The notes beneath the pieces are model-generated. The model worked only from the letters and a program-made list of their open reading frames with translations, ran no database searches and was not told the origin of the DNA. A DNA stretch of 64,000 nt from Amorphochlora amoebiformis (taxonomy: Eukaryota; Cercozoa; Chlorarachniophyceae), in assembly GCA_054601695.1 (NCBI GenBank), contig BAAHQB010000258.1:1-64000 (forward strand). Reading direction: 5' to 3'. The translations under genes were made by a program, and so were the position numbers. Positions 1 through 18,820 of this stretch are shown piece after piece; positions within the stretch are counted from its first letter, which is position 1; each line of letters starts with the position of its first letter.

Positions 1-45
1 AAGTATATGTATTATTTAAATCTATAGATATTACATGCGTATATG

Positions 46-106
<61 letters not shown>

Positions 107-592
107 ATAGATATATGTATTTATACTTATAACAAACATATAATACAGAGTAGAGGACAGGAGAGAAAATAGTCCAGATGGAGTTAAGTTAGGGTTAATG
201 TTAGCCGTAAGTAAACCCCTGAGCCATTCAATCATAGATATTGGAGCTGCCTTTCAGCGGCTTTACGGTTATGATTTAGGTTAGAATCTCTAACTCAAGA
301 CACATTGCAAACCAAAACACGAGATTTGCTGAGTTCGCTCCCACCCTAACAGCCCCATTAAGTAACACAGTCAATGGCCCTAGGGTTAAGATATGCTAAA
401 TAATCTGATCCTAACCACAACTCTAACCTAATCTGAACCTAGGGGTAAGGCTGGAGTGAGGGTTAGGGTTACAGTAACCCTTAGATTTTGCGTGTTGTGC
501 GCTGTTGAGCTTGCGTAATCTATAGGAGCCCTGTGGAGTGTGTTATGTGTGTATATTATGTATTATGTATATATATATATATATATTATATA

Positions 593-689
<97 letters not shown>

Positions 690-767
690 TATGCATGTAT
701 ACATATTGTGTGTAAATGTGTGTGTGTGTGTGTGCGTTAGAACACGTAAATAGATATTATGGGTATA

Positions 768-830
<63 letters not shown>

Positions 831-937
831 CTACATATACATATATTATATTTATATACGTATTTTACGCATGCCTATATTTATACTTTTCATGTATGTG
901 TTTATGTGTGTACGTATATGTATTCATATATAATACA

Positions 938-999
<62 letters not shown>

Positions 1000-1056
1000 G
1001 ATCATATATTTTTATATATATATACACATATATTTATATATATATATATATATGTG

Positions 1057-1120
<64 letters not shown>

Positions 1121-1121
1121 A

Positions 1122-1202
<81 letters not shown>

Positions 1203-1253
1203 ATATATATATATATATATATATTATATAAATATGTACATATACATATATGT

Positions 1254-1292
<39 letters not shown>

Positions 1293-1303
1293 ATATTTAT
1301 AGT

Positions 1304-1335
<32 letters not shown>

Positions 1336-1534
1336 TCATACAATATATAAGGCATACATAGATGCATTTATGTATGCATGCATTAATTTGTATTATATGT
1401 GTAGATATAACTTCTTTACAAGATTGGTCGTCAAAGGATCATCGTCTACAATCTTTAGCATTTCCTATATATATATATTTATATATATATATATATATTT
1501 ATTTATTAAAGATATATACTATATAGGTATGTAC

Positions 1535-1572
<38 letters not shown>

Positions 1573-2008
1573 GCATATAATATTTAGATATTATTCATGT
1601 ATATATGATGTATGTAATGTGATGTAAAAAAGTATAATTACTCCAATATTTTTCATATAGATGCATGCTGAATTTCACATTACATATATATATATATATA
1701 TACAAATATATATATATATTATATATATATATATATATACATACATACATATATATATATATATACGTATACAGACATCGAAATCCTAGTTTGATATATC
1801 CATACAATACGTACACATGCAATAGTAATTTACACTACAATATTATGTCATATTAAACAAAATTACATACTAATACGTTGTACTTTTATTATATTATATT
1901 TATATTTTAATACATTATATTAAATGACTATATATATAGATATATAATGTAATTTATAAATGGTCAATATATATATACATATCTATATATACATATAAGC
2001 ATATTACA

Positions 2009-2097
<89 letters not shown>

Positions 2098-2174
2098 ATA
2101 TTTTATCTTATATTATTATATTGTGTTACCTTTAATACCAATTATATGTAAACATTAAATACGTTTAGATATAC

Positions 2175-2207
<33 letters not shown>

Positions 2208-2271
2208 CGTACATAATATATATATATATATATATATACATATATACACATATCCATATGTATATATACAC
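1..2271. repeat. (TA)n-rich spacer with degenerate TTAGGG block
   Basis: Mostly (TA)n tracts (about 62-92, 567-683, 770-830, 940-1000, 1040-1250 and 2010-2095) joined by short irregular AT-rich pieces. Positions 180-500 are less AT-rich and hold scattered TTAGGG-like words (gttagggtt, ggttagggttac), probably a decayed interstitial telomeric tract. I see no convincing gene. One possible minus-strand exon of the neighbouring gene lies at 1464-1420 (reads [17 protein letters not shown] before, gtaaag after), but its phase does not follow on from the last accepted exon. Confidence 0.7.
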
Positions 2272-8605
<6,334 letters not shown>

Positions 8606-8771
8606 CTGCACATTGTACGTATAGGTATTTATGGATGTATGTAAATAACAATATATACATATCTTTCTCTCTCTCTCTCTCTCTGCATTATATATACATA
8701 TATATATATATGTATGTATATATATAGAAATATATATTTATCCAGAATAATATTTGATAAATATGCTATAC

Positions 8772-8802
<31 letters not shown>

Positions 8803-8974
8803 TACAGACATATACATATATATATATATATTTCCACATATATATACACATATATATATATATATATACATATATATGTATATATGTGTATATGTACATA
8901 TACACATATATATATATATATATATAATACATATATATATATATATATTTACATATTTTGCATATATATGTATG

Positions 8975-9020
<46 letters not shown>

Positions 9021-9306
9021 TAAAGTTCATTTTCGGAATCAGAACAGATATAATAGAGAATAGAAAGAGAAGGGAGAGCACGACAATCGGGGATATGCAG
9101 GGTGAGAAGTGAGGAGAGAGAAAGAAGTGCAGAGCAGGAGCGACAAAAAAAACAGTGAGTGGGGAGAGGGAGAGAGAGTAAGAAAAGCAGTATAACATTA
9201 TGCACTGTTAACATGTATATATATATATATTATATATAATATATATATACATCTATTTATATACTTGTATAACTATATATATGTATATATTGTATTAATA
9301 TGTACT

Positions 9307-9366
<60 letters not shown>

Positions 9367-9517
9367 CTCTATATATATATATATATAAAATATATATATA
9401 TATATATATATATATACTATATATATATATATATCAAAAATTATAATAATACATTATATATTAGACCTCCTTCTCTTCAGAGTCTTTTGGTAACTCATAC
9501 ATATATACATATACATG

Positions 9518-9565
<48 letters not shown>

Positions 9566-9594
9566 TATTATACTCATATATGTATATACATACA

Positions 9595-9633
<39 letters not shown>

Positions 9634-9681
9634 TATACATTATATCTTAATACATATTATAATATAATAGTGCATTATATG
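8606..9681. repeat. Spacer: (TA)n, purine-rich stretch and a partial copy of a 3' exon end
   Basis: (TA)n alternates with a purine-rich block at 9040-9185 (gagagagagaaag type). The reverse strand of that block is a long pyrimidine tract, and I do not accept the open frame there as coding. At about 9452-9490 there is a degraded copy of 9675-9715, the stop-codon end of the small membrane-protein gene. Confidence 0.55.
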
Positions 9682-10098
9682 TTAGACCTCGCTCTCCTCA
9701 GAGTCCGTTGGTAAATCATTTCTAGCTGGGTTTAGTCCCTCGTGTACATGTGGTTTTAACATTTTGAAAAGCCTGTTGTGTATGCATATTATACATGTGT
9801 GTACACACCCATACAAATATGTATGTGTATATATACATACATGTATATATATATATATGTGTATGTGTGTATACAAATATATATAAATATATATTTATGT
9901 ACATATATGTATGTATGTGTGTGTTTATTTTATATGTATATATATAATTATATGTATGTACATGTATTATATCTGTATATATTTATATATATATGTATAT
10001 GTATGTGTGTGTGTTATCATATATATATGTATATATATTATATATATATATATGTATATATATAACATATATATGTGCGTGTGTTTGCATATATATAT

Positions 10099-10189
<91 letters not shown>

Positions 10190-10226
10190 CATACATACAA
10201 TATATATATATATATATAATATGTAT

Positions 10227-10303
<77 letters not shown>

Positions 10304-10324
10304 AGAGAGAGAAGTAAGTCTAAG

Positions 10325-10403
<79 letters not shown>

Positions 10404-10549
10404 TTATAAATATACATATATATATATTTATATATATATATATATTGATTTTTATATGTATAATATATATACACATTATATATATATATATACATAATAT
10501 ATATATTTATATATAAATATATATAAATTTATATTTATTTAAATGTAAG

Positions 10550-10580
<31 letters not shown>

Positions 10581-10653
10581 TACACACACACATATATATA
10601 TATGTATATATATATATATAAATACATATATATATATATATATACATACACAT

Positions 10654-10686
<33 letters not shown>

Positions 10687-10785
10687 CATACATACACACA
10701 TATATATATATATATATAATATATATGTATACATATGTATATATATATATATGTATATTATATAATATATACACATATACACACA

Positions 10786-10818
<33 letters not shown>

Positions 10819-10819
10819 G

Positions 10820-10892
<73 letters not shown>

Positions 10893-11211
10893 ATATTTTA
10901 GAGCATACAATACATGTATTTATATGTAGAAATGTAAATATGAACCCTAACTGGGTATATGCATACATATTACATACAAATAATATATACATACATACAT
11001 ATTATATATAATCTACAACATATGTATTTATATGAAGAATTGTAAATACAAAATCTAACCCACCCAGCCAGGAATCTTTTCTGAAAATTCGATGAAATTT
11101 TGAATCCAGCATCTTATACCCTATAGCTGAGGCCAAAAACAGACCAAGTACCAAACCGAAACGGTAAAGATTAGCATTCTTGCGGCCTTGGGCATGCGCG
11201 GGACGACCCAT
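9682..11211 (-). CDS. Small single-pass membrane protein (about 80 aa), two exons
   Basis: Exon 1 is 11211-11060 (ATG at 11211, donor gttaga). Exon 2 is 9772-9682 (acceptor acaacag, stop TAA). The phases agree and give 80 residues. The N-terminus is short and basic ([17 protein letters not shown]). One hydrophobic segment follows at about residues 17-32 ([15 protein letters not shown]), then a basic stretch, then an acidic C-terminus ([11 protein letters not shown]). A short N-tail, one helix and small size are common in mitochondrial inner-membrane subunits or assembly factors, but I do not recognise the family. The start may lie further upstream, because ctccag just before the ATG could be an acceptor and a good acceptor (ttccttgcag) sits near 11385. 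It is divergent from SAS-6. Confidence 0.5.
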
Positions 11212-11811
11212 TGCCTGGAGGAGATATGGTTAAAATTGGGTGGATAGAGTGGGAGAAGAAACGCTATGAAGAGTCTGAAAATTCGAAACACGATATATAT
11301 GTGGTTTGGATGGTATTCGGATGAAAATATTTGACCAGCCCGGGTGAAATATATCACACTAAAGTTTTCGGCTTCCAGAAATATCTGCAAGGAAGAAAAA
11401 AGAATTAAGATATGAAATGCATTATTGAGTCAATCTAGGTGTGTTGGATGGAGCATGAGACAGAGCCGTGGCGTATGTGGAGAAAAAACTAGGCGCGGCC
11501 TCGGGGGTTCGGGACCCATTGGCCAAAAGTATAAATAATTCGGTGAAGCTTGCCGATAAATTAAATAATTCTTTTCGGCTTTTCTCCTCACATTGTATAG
11601 GCGGTTTCACCATAATATTAACATTCTCGATTAGTGACCAAGGGCATATTCGAATCGAAACCTTGACGCGCGTTCAAGACTTTCGTTGGCGCCCATGAAC
11701 AGAGGCTGGGGTCTCGGGCAGCCAGTGAAGACAGTAAAGACCGAATGCCAATTCGGTGCGAGATTATCCAGGGGACTAACTTTTCGCTCCTCCCACTGCC
11801 CCATCCGTTAG
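11212..11811. promoter_or_regulatory. Divergent intergenic region upstream of SAS-6; 5' exons unresolved
   Basis: This is 600 bases of moderate GC, unlike the TA-rich surroundings, between a minus-strand gene and SAS-6. Open frames exist on both strands at 11422-11613. Neither could be tied to a known protein, and they may be 5' exons or leaders. The segment at 11775-11811 looks like an intron end: a ctaac branch-point-like word, a pyrimidine tract and an AG just before the first recognised SAS-6 exon. The SAS-6 start codon must therefore lie in a short exon upstream, for which ATG at 11695 is one unproven candidate. Confidence 0.45.
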
Positions 11812-12703
11812 CGTGCTGTACGATGGAGATCTACCTGTGAAGATCTCCGGACTTTCGAAAGAGGAGTCAAGGTTACTGACCCTGCGGCTTGAACTCGAGT
11901 CTCCTACTTCCACGAGCGCGGTAAACAAATGCTCTTTGTGTCTCTTTAATATTTTTTGATGTGTATATGTGCCCTTCGTAGAGCATTACACCTAAGCGAC
12001 TGAGATTCCGCCTGACCGACGAGAAAGACGCTTTTTTCCTTCACTATTTTCGACCTTGATGAGGTGGGTTATCGTCGTCTCAGTCAGCAACAACGAATCA
12101 ACTGCGATTTCAGCGGTTTTCCTGATGCCTTCATCGAGACGGTTCACCTCTGCCAGCCGGGCAAGGACTCAAGAACGAAGTTTCGCGCAGAAATGATACT
12201 GAATGATCGAACGAGCGAGCTCAGTTTCCTCCAAATGCACACTTTCACGTCCATTGTGCTTAAGCTGACGTTCTGCGCTGGGGATGAGGCCACGCTGCGT
12301 AAGTATCTCGCGGAGAAAAGCGAGAATTTCAAGCGTCTTTGTATGGAAAAAGAGCGGAATATCAAGCACAAGACGGCACTACTCGTCCGTGCAACGGAGG
12401 AAATCACAAATCTCAAGAACCAAGTCGGAAAGCTCTCCCTGATGAAAGAGCAAGAGATCAAGCAAACCGAGCTCAAAATGCAAGAAAAATTGAACACTTC
12501 AGAGAAGCTAGCTTTGAAGGCAAGTCAGAATCTCCAAGAAAGGCTAGAATCAGAGTTTCGACGGGTTGAGGTAGGCCTTAAAGAGCAGCTTGGATCTACT
12601 CAGGAGGTACTACATTGTGTGAAATGATATATATTTATAATATACTTGTGTATATGTGTGTAAGATATAATATAATGTATACATACATATATAATAAATA
12701 TAC

Positions 12704-12751
<48 letters not shown>

Positions 12752-13626
12752 ATATATCTATATATATGTATATATATATATATATATATACATATATATA
12801 TTGTATGTAGGCATATGAAAGGCTTTCGGTAGAGAACACCGAGCTAAATAACACGGTCGCAGCCTTGCGAGTGAAGAAGGGAAATCTGGAGTCACGAATG
12901 CAAGTGATGGAGAAACAGTCAGAGGATCGGATGTCCGAGCTGAAGACCCTACGTGAGGAGAATATGAAGTTTGATACACAGGTCCATGAACTCCAGAAGC
13001 AAGCGAACGTCAAGAATATCCAGATCGCAGAGTTTCAACAGCAAGTCAAGTTCAAGGAATCGGTCATCTCGGATCTTCGGGTGCATGCCGAGTCCTGGGC
13101 ACAAGGTAGGGTTAGGGCAAGGATTAGTGTTAGAATTATATTACTCGCACTGTTGTAGATGGATTTTGGCGACCTGCGAGTTGGTTCTCTCGCTGTGTAC
13201 GTGCATACATGAGCTTTTACTACTGGTGGCAACACTAGAAAATAAGTTAACCGGGCGTGTAAACATGTACCACCCTTCGAAACAAGCATATTGGCACTGT
13301 GTACTTTGATGTATAGGTGTAGAGGACCTGTTATAACATGTTAACTGTCCACGTAAGTGTGCACAGCCCATAAAAAGCATGTATATCGGCATGTACACTA
13401 TGTGCAAATTTTTATGTTGGGGTATCGACCCGAGAGAGCATGCTCACTGTTTACTGGCCAAGAGGTCGTGTATACTGGCCTAAAGGTCATGTATGCTGGC
13501 CTTATAAATTTGTACATAGATATTTACAAACACTCAAGAGCATATAATGTCGTGCAAGCGTGTACAAATTTTGCACGCTGTGGGAGCATGATACTGGCTG
13601 TAAACGATTACGTACTATACATATTT

Positions 13627-13657
<31 letters not shown>

Positions 13658-13766
13658 TATATATATATATATATTATATATATATATATATATAATTATA
13701 CATATATACATATAATTATACATATATACATATCATACAAATATGTATTTATATTTATATATATAT

Positions 13767-13810
<44 letters not shown>

Positions 13811-13875
13811 CACACGTATGTGCCAAAAGTACGGATATGAATTTATACATGTATATATGGGTATATATATATATG

Positions 13876-13909
<34 letters not shown>

Positions 13910-13934
13910 CATATGTATGTATATGTATATGTAC

Positions 13935-13969
<35 letters not shown>

Positions 13970-14820
13970 TGCCTATTTGTAGAGAAAAAACGAATGGACG
14001 ACCAGTTGAATGTCTACAAGGAGAGTATGGAAGACGGAGGATCTCGGATGCGGGATTTAAACAAAAGGTTGGAGCAGCAGACCAGGCTGAATGTTGAGCT
14101 ACAGCGAGAGAACAAGGAACAAGAGAGGAAGCTTTCTGACTACGGCGAGAAGGCAAGAGAGTTGAAGGAAAAGATAGAAAGTCTGCGCAAAGACAACGAT
14201 GATACGCACTCAAAATTAAACAGAGCCTCCGCTGACGCTCAGAAGCAGAAGGGATTCATATCGTCACTCAAGACTAACATCGAAGGAGAGCAAAAAAAAT
14301 GAAAGATCTCATCGACGAAGTCCAGAAGCAAAAGTCTCTAATAGAATACCTCCAGAAGCAGCTGACCAAGTATGAGACTCCCTTCCGGCAGCAGTCCTCT
14401 CTCATCCGTGGATCTGTCTATCCAACACTGGATGAACCGTCAGAATATCGCTTTGAAACGTTCAGTGCCTCTCCGATGAAGCCTCTGACATACGCTCGGA
14501 CTACAACTGCCTTCAGCCCATTGGAATCCAAACCAGCGTATGCTTCTGAAGCTCTGAGCTTTACAAAGCGTCCGTCTTTGTCGACAGAGGGTTTGGATGC
14601 TGTAAAGCCAATGGCAGAGATGTCACTTCGTCCCCTCGGAGAAATCCCATCCCCGGAGTATGATCTTGATTTTTCTCGTTCCCACGACGCTCCGAACTCA
14701 ACAAGCGCATACTTTGGATCGGGAAAAAGAAACCTAGCTCAAGATGAGTACTTCAAAAGTGCTCCCAGAGGAACGAGAGGTGCGAAGAGCCAGAAGGTTC
14801 GAGACGAATCTCCGGACTAA
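11812..14820 (+). CDS. SAS6: Spindle assembly abnormal protein 6 (centriole cartwheel)
   Basis: SAS-6 forms the ninefold cartwheel that seeds centrioles and basal bodies. Recognised exons are 11812-11920, 11982-12606, 12811-13105 and 13983-14820. The globular head is clear: [11 protein letters not shown] and RLTDEKDAF, then [12 protein letters not shown], then the PISA-like stretch [24 protein letters not shown] long coiled coil follows (about residues 130-470), ending in [12 protein letters not shown], which matches the conserved end of the SAS-6 coil. A Ser/Pro-rich tail completes about 620 residues, close to the family norm. The first exon with the start codon is not identified. Two single-base frame breaks occur: one T too many at 12032-12037 and one A too few at 14292-14299. 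Both are homopolymers, so assembly error is likelier than a pseudogene. The two later introns contain (TA)n. Confidence 0.92.
12607..12810 (+). other. SAS-6 intron, 204 nt, (TA)n core
   Basis: Donor gtacta, acceptor tgtatgtag, phase 0 on both sides. About 90 bases in the middle are interrupted (TA)n. This small intron is a clear example of how microsatellite fills introns here. Confidence 0.85.
13106..13982 (+). other. SAS-6 intron, 877 nt
   Basis: Donor gtaggg, acceptor tatttgtag, phase 1. The first 500 bases are complex sequence with no supported gene. The remainder (13620-13970) is (TA)n with short variants. The donor opens a short TTAGGG-like run (gtagggttagggc). Confidence 0.85.
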
Positions 14821-14904
14821 CTGAACTAATAGTATCAGCTCTTAGTTTCTTGTATTGTTTGTAGTAGCTGTAAGTCAGTTTCGGTACAACGTCAAAACTG
14901 TAGA

Positions 14905-14910
14905 AATAAA
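14905..14910 (+). other. Polyadenylation signal AATAAA
   Basis: A canonical AATAAA lies 85 bases after the SAS-6 stop codon, followed by a T-rich stretch. It is the likely 3' end signal of the SAS-6 transcript. Confidence 0.6.
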
Positions 14911-15311
14911 TTTTATTAATTGTAGAAGTTTAATTTAAATGTTCTTCTACACTAAGCCTCAGTGAATCTTCAAGGCCTGTATCTAGTGTATACTGAGATA
15001 TACTAGATATACTCTCTCTCACACACACACACATTAAATACATCATGATTATGATTCCAATATATAATCTAGAGATACTTGTTATCACCATAGACTCGAT
15101 AGATGTAATACTAGTAATCCACTGATCATGAGGATTGATGATCAATGAGGTCAGTATTTTCTCTCCCTCCCTTAACCCTAAGCCTAACCCCAACCCTATA
15201 CAAGCCTTGTCATTGATGTATCATTTAGATCATGATCACAGGAGGCTAATGATATGTATACTAGTCAAATAATATATGTAGTAGTATATAAGTATTATAC
15301 AAGTTGATACA

Positions 15312-15362
<51 letters not shown>

Positions 15363-15413
15363 GTATATATATATATATATATGCTAGATATATGTGTGTG
15401 TGTGTGTGTGTGC

Positions 15414-15477
<64 letters not shown>

Positions 15478-15495
15478 TACAGTATGTATATATAT

Positions 15496-15536
<41 letters not shown>

Positions 15537-15613
15537 TTATATTTATATGTATATGTATATATATATATTTTTATATATGTATTATATATATATATTTATA
15601 TATATATATATAT
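14911..15613. repeat. Spacer between SAS-6 and the retrotransposon
   Basis: AT-rich sequence with a short TTAGGG-like block (about 15170-15200, seen as ccctaa) and long (TA)n at 15317-15357, 15415-15473 and 15500-15612. No gene is supported. The copia element begins directly at the end of the last (TA)n tract. Confidence 0.7.
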
Positions 15614-16212
15614 TGTTAGTTTGCCAGCGGTTTCAAATAGTATGACCTGTTGATGAGTATATTTAACGTGAGCACAGTTTGCCACATGCATTCAGATTTA
15701 AAGCAAATTACCCTACACACACTTGTGCATACAGATTAACACAAGTTCGGTGCGCAGCAGCTCAAGCTTTAACACTGAAATATATATTATCAAAACACAA
15801 CAACAGAAGCTTGGTCCGGGAAGCCTTACCTCGCTGAACTGCTGCTGGAACTTCTTGATTTATGAAACTACCAAACAGAATAAAACTGGGAAAACGAACC
15901 CGAAGAAATAAATATTTGAATATATTAGAGAATAGATAAGGAACCTTAGGGGAACAAGAACATTAGGCATGGACACATAGATAAGAAATATGAAATTCAA
16001 ATCTAGACTATCGAGGATCCAACGTATGATACCCCTCGTCGTACTACTTCTAGATACGTCAACTAGAAACAATAATGTATACGGTTTATCTACTGGATAC
16101 TACAATGCAGACCACAACACATCATATATATATATATATATATATATATCTCGAGAACATAAATAACAAACAATATGGCCAGTATTGATCATAATCATCT
16201 CGTCAGATACAA

Positions 16213-16262
<50 letters not shown>

Positions 16263-16370
16263 TTACACAATGATGTACAGTTGCATAGTCCACATATATA
16301 TATGTAACAATCACATAAATCCAGCACACAGATAAACATACATAGTAGCAGCTATAATGACACGCCAACA
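15614..16370 (-). repeat. 3' LTR of the copia element (757 bp)
   Basis: TGTTAG...CCAACA as read on the plus strand, which makes it the 3' LTR in element orientation. It carries two internal (TA)n tracts (16124-16150 and 16224-16261) also present in the other LTR with different lengths, so they were part of the element before it moved. Confidence 0.95.
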
Positions 16371-16380
16371 CTCCCCCTTG
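16371..16380 (-). other. Polypurine tract
   Basis: The minus strand reads CAAGGGGGAG immediately before the 3' LTR. This is the expected primer site for plus-strand DNA synthesis. Confidence 0.85.
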
Positions 16381-16385
16381 AGTAC

Positions 16386-18547
16386 CTACTCAACCTTAAG
16401 GCGTACCTTACCAAAGTATCGGTCCCTGAACTTCTGATATGTCTCTGCTTGACAGAACTTGGTGAAGAGATCCGCGAAATTGTCCCCAGAGCGAACATAG
16501 GTCGGCTTCACATCTCCCTTCTTGACATAGTCCTTAAACGAGTGATAAGACAGTTGCAAGGATTTTACTCCAGTCTTCACTTTCTCAGTTTCAATCACAG
16601 CAATACAGGATTCATTGTCGCAGTATATAGGGGATACCGGCATGTGAAATCCTATTTCAACCAGCATGTTGCGTATCCAGACGAGATCCTCCATCCCTCG
16701 CGAGACAGCAATATATTCAGCAGCACAAGTAGATTTAGCAACTATGCTTTGTTTCTGAGAACCCCAGATGATAGGTATACCACCAATGGTGATTACCCAG
16801 CCAGATCTTGAGTATGGATTATCGTCAGACGATAGCTCCCCCGCATGATCAGCATCAGTATACATCTCAGAGAACTTGGCGTATCTGCTCGGCTTGAAGC
16901 GTATCCCTTCATTCTTTGTCCACTTCAGATAACGAAGAACATCGATAGCCCGCTCATAGTGGAAGATGGTAGGCTTGTTAGAATAACGAGAGAGTCTTGA
17001 GACAGCTTGCTTTATATCCGGTCGCGTACGAGTCGAAATAAAGTTGAGACATCCTACCAGCTCCCTGTAGTCAGTCCCGTTGCATGCAGTGCTGTCACCT
17101 TTGAAGTTTTTCGTATGGAAGCTGGCTGGTATCGGTTGTTTTAGACCTTTGACCTTGGTGAGCCCGTATCTGTTTATGAGGGTCTGTATATATATACGCT
17201 GACACATCACAATATCCTTGTTGATCCTGTCAATGTTTACTCCAAGGAATTGCTCTGGGAATCCACGATTCTTTATCCCGAAGCGTTGATGCATAACGTC
17301 CAAGATCGTGCTGGTCTTGTCAGATACTACAACAATATCATCAACATATATACCTACCAGTTCAAGAGTGTGGTTCGAAACACTACCCTTGTAATACAGA
17401 CAGGGATCATACGTCGATTGCTTGTAGTCGTTCTTCAACATGAGGTGTTTGATGGTATCTGCCCAGAGTTTCGCTGCTTCAGGTAGGCCGTATAGACCCT
17501 TTTCCAGTTGACACACATATTTCTTTCGATTAAACTCTGACTGCATACCCATTGGGATCTCCATGTAGACGGTATCGTCCAAACGAGCGTGCAGGAAGGC
17601 GTTGTTAACATCTCCAGAGTCTATTTTCATATCTCGATAAACAGCAAGCGCAAAGATAGCTCGAACGCTGGAAAAGGCAAGGGTCGGCGCGTAACGCTCA
17701 GCATATGATACCCCATGTCTGGTGCGACCATCTGCTACCAAGCGACCCTTATGCTTTATCACCTTACCATTTTTATCTTTCTTTTGCGCGAAGGTCCACA
17801 GCGATTTGATTACTTGCATGTTCGGTTTCCTCTCTACAATCTTCCAAGTACGATTGCGATCAAGGTCTCTAAGTTCGGAATTTATAGCACCTTGCCATTC
17901 TGAAGGAGTTGCCATAGCTTGGAAGTAGGACTTAGGCACGTTATCTCCCCCACTCCCCCCAGATGCCTGGATGCGTGCGACAGGTCGCTCAAACTCACCG
18001 GAATGAGGGTTGTATTGCATAACGCGACTACGGTTTCTGGTGGGATAGCGTGGCATGGGTCCACGGGATACAGGTCTATCCGCGGCAGGGGCAACAGGCG
18101 TCTGTGTAGGAGATACGAGCCCATCGTCATCGGATACTGGGGGTTCAGAGTCAGATGTATCAGAGACATGCGGTAGATTATCGATGCTGGGGACAGGGCG
18201 TGCCGAAGGCACGGGAGGCTGTCGGGATTGAGATGGGGTCTCTAGGTGCTCTGGAGCCACCTGGAGGTCTTGGAATGTAAAGTCAGTATCATACCACACT
18301 ACGTGAGACTCCTTCTGAATCCTACGGCGAGAATGGCCATGGGTTGCCTCTCGAAGAATAGTAAACGTATCGGGTCGCTGTGTATACCCTAAGAAGCGGA
18401 CAGGCTCCCCGCGTGGGCCGAACTTCTGCTCGTCAGAGGGAACGAAGCGATAACCCACACAACCAAAAGGATGGAGGTGGGACACATCAGGTCGGACACC
18501 GAATATGAGTTGAAACGGCGTCTCGAAATGGTCACCCTGGGAGGGAA

Positions 18548-18595
<48 letters not shown>

Positions 18596-18783
18596 GTACA
18601 CCCGTGTCTGGGAACGAAGGATGGAAAGGAACGGACTAAGGCAGTCACAGGTACTCGCAAGGGGTGCAGCGGACAATATAGGCACATGCAGATATCTGTG
18701 CACATGGAAACACATGATCAAAACATATATATATATATATATACACATGTACACACATGCAAGCATGGCCAGGAGAGAAGAAA

Positions 18784-18820
<37 letters not shown>

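Noticed and set aside
9030-9214. Minus-strand frame ending SDSENELY as a first exon of the basic-protein gene
   Set aside because: The phase would fit, but it is a pyrimidine tract with no nearby acceptor and unlikely composition.
11422-11698. Overlapping open frames on both strands upstream of SAS-6
   Set aside because: Both are plausible by composition, but neither links by phase to a recognised exon or resembles a known protein. Described only as unresolved.
12144-12497. Minus-strand open frame opposite SAS-6
   Set aside because: It is a shadow of the conserved SAS-6 exon on the plus strand.
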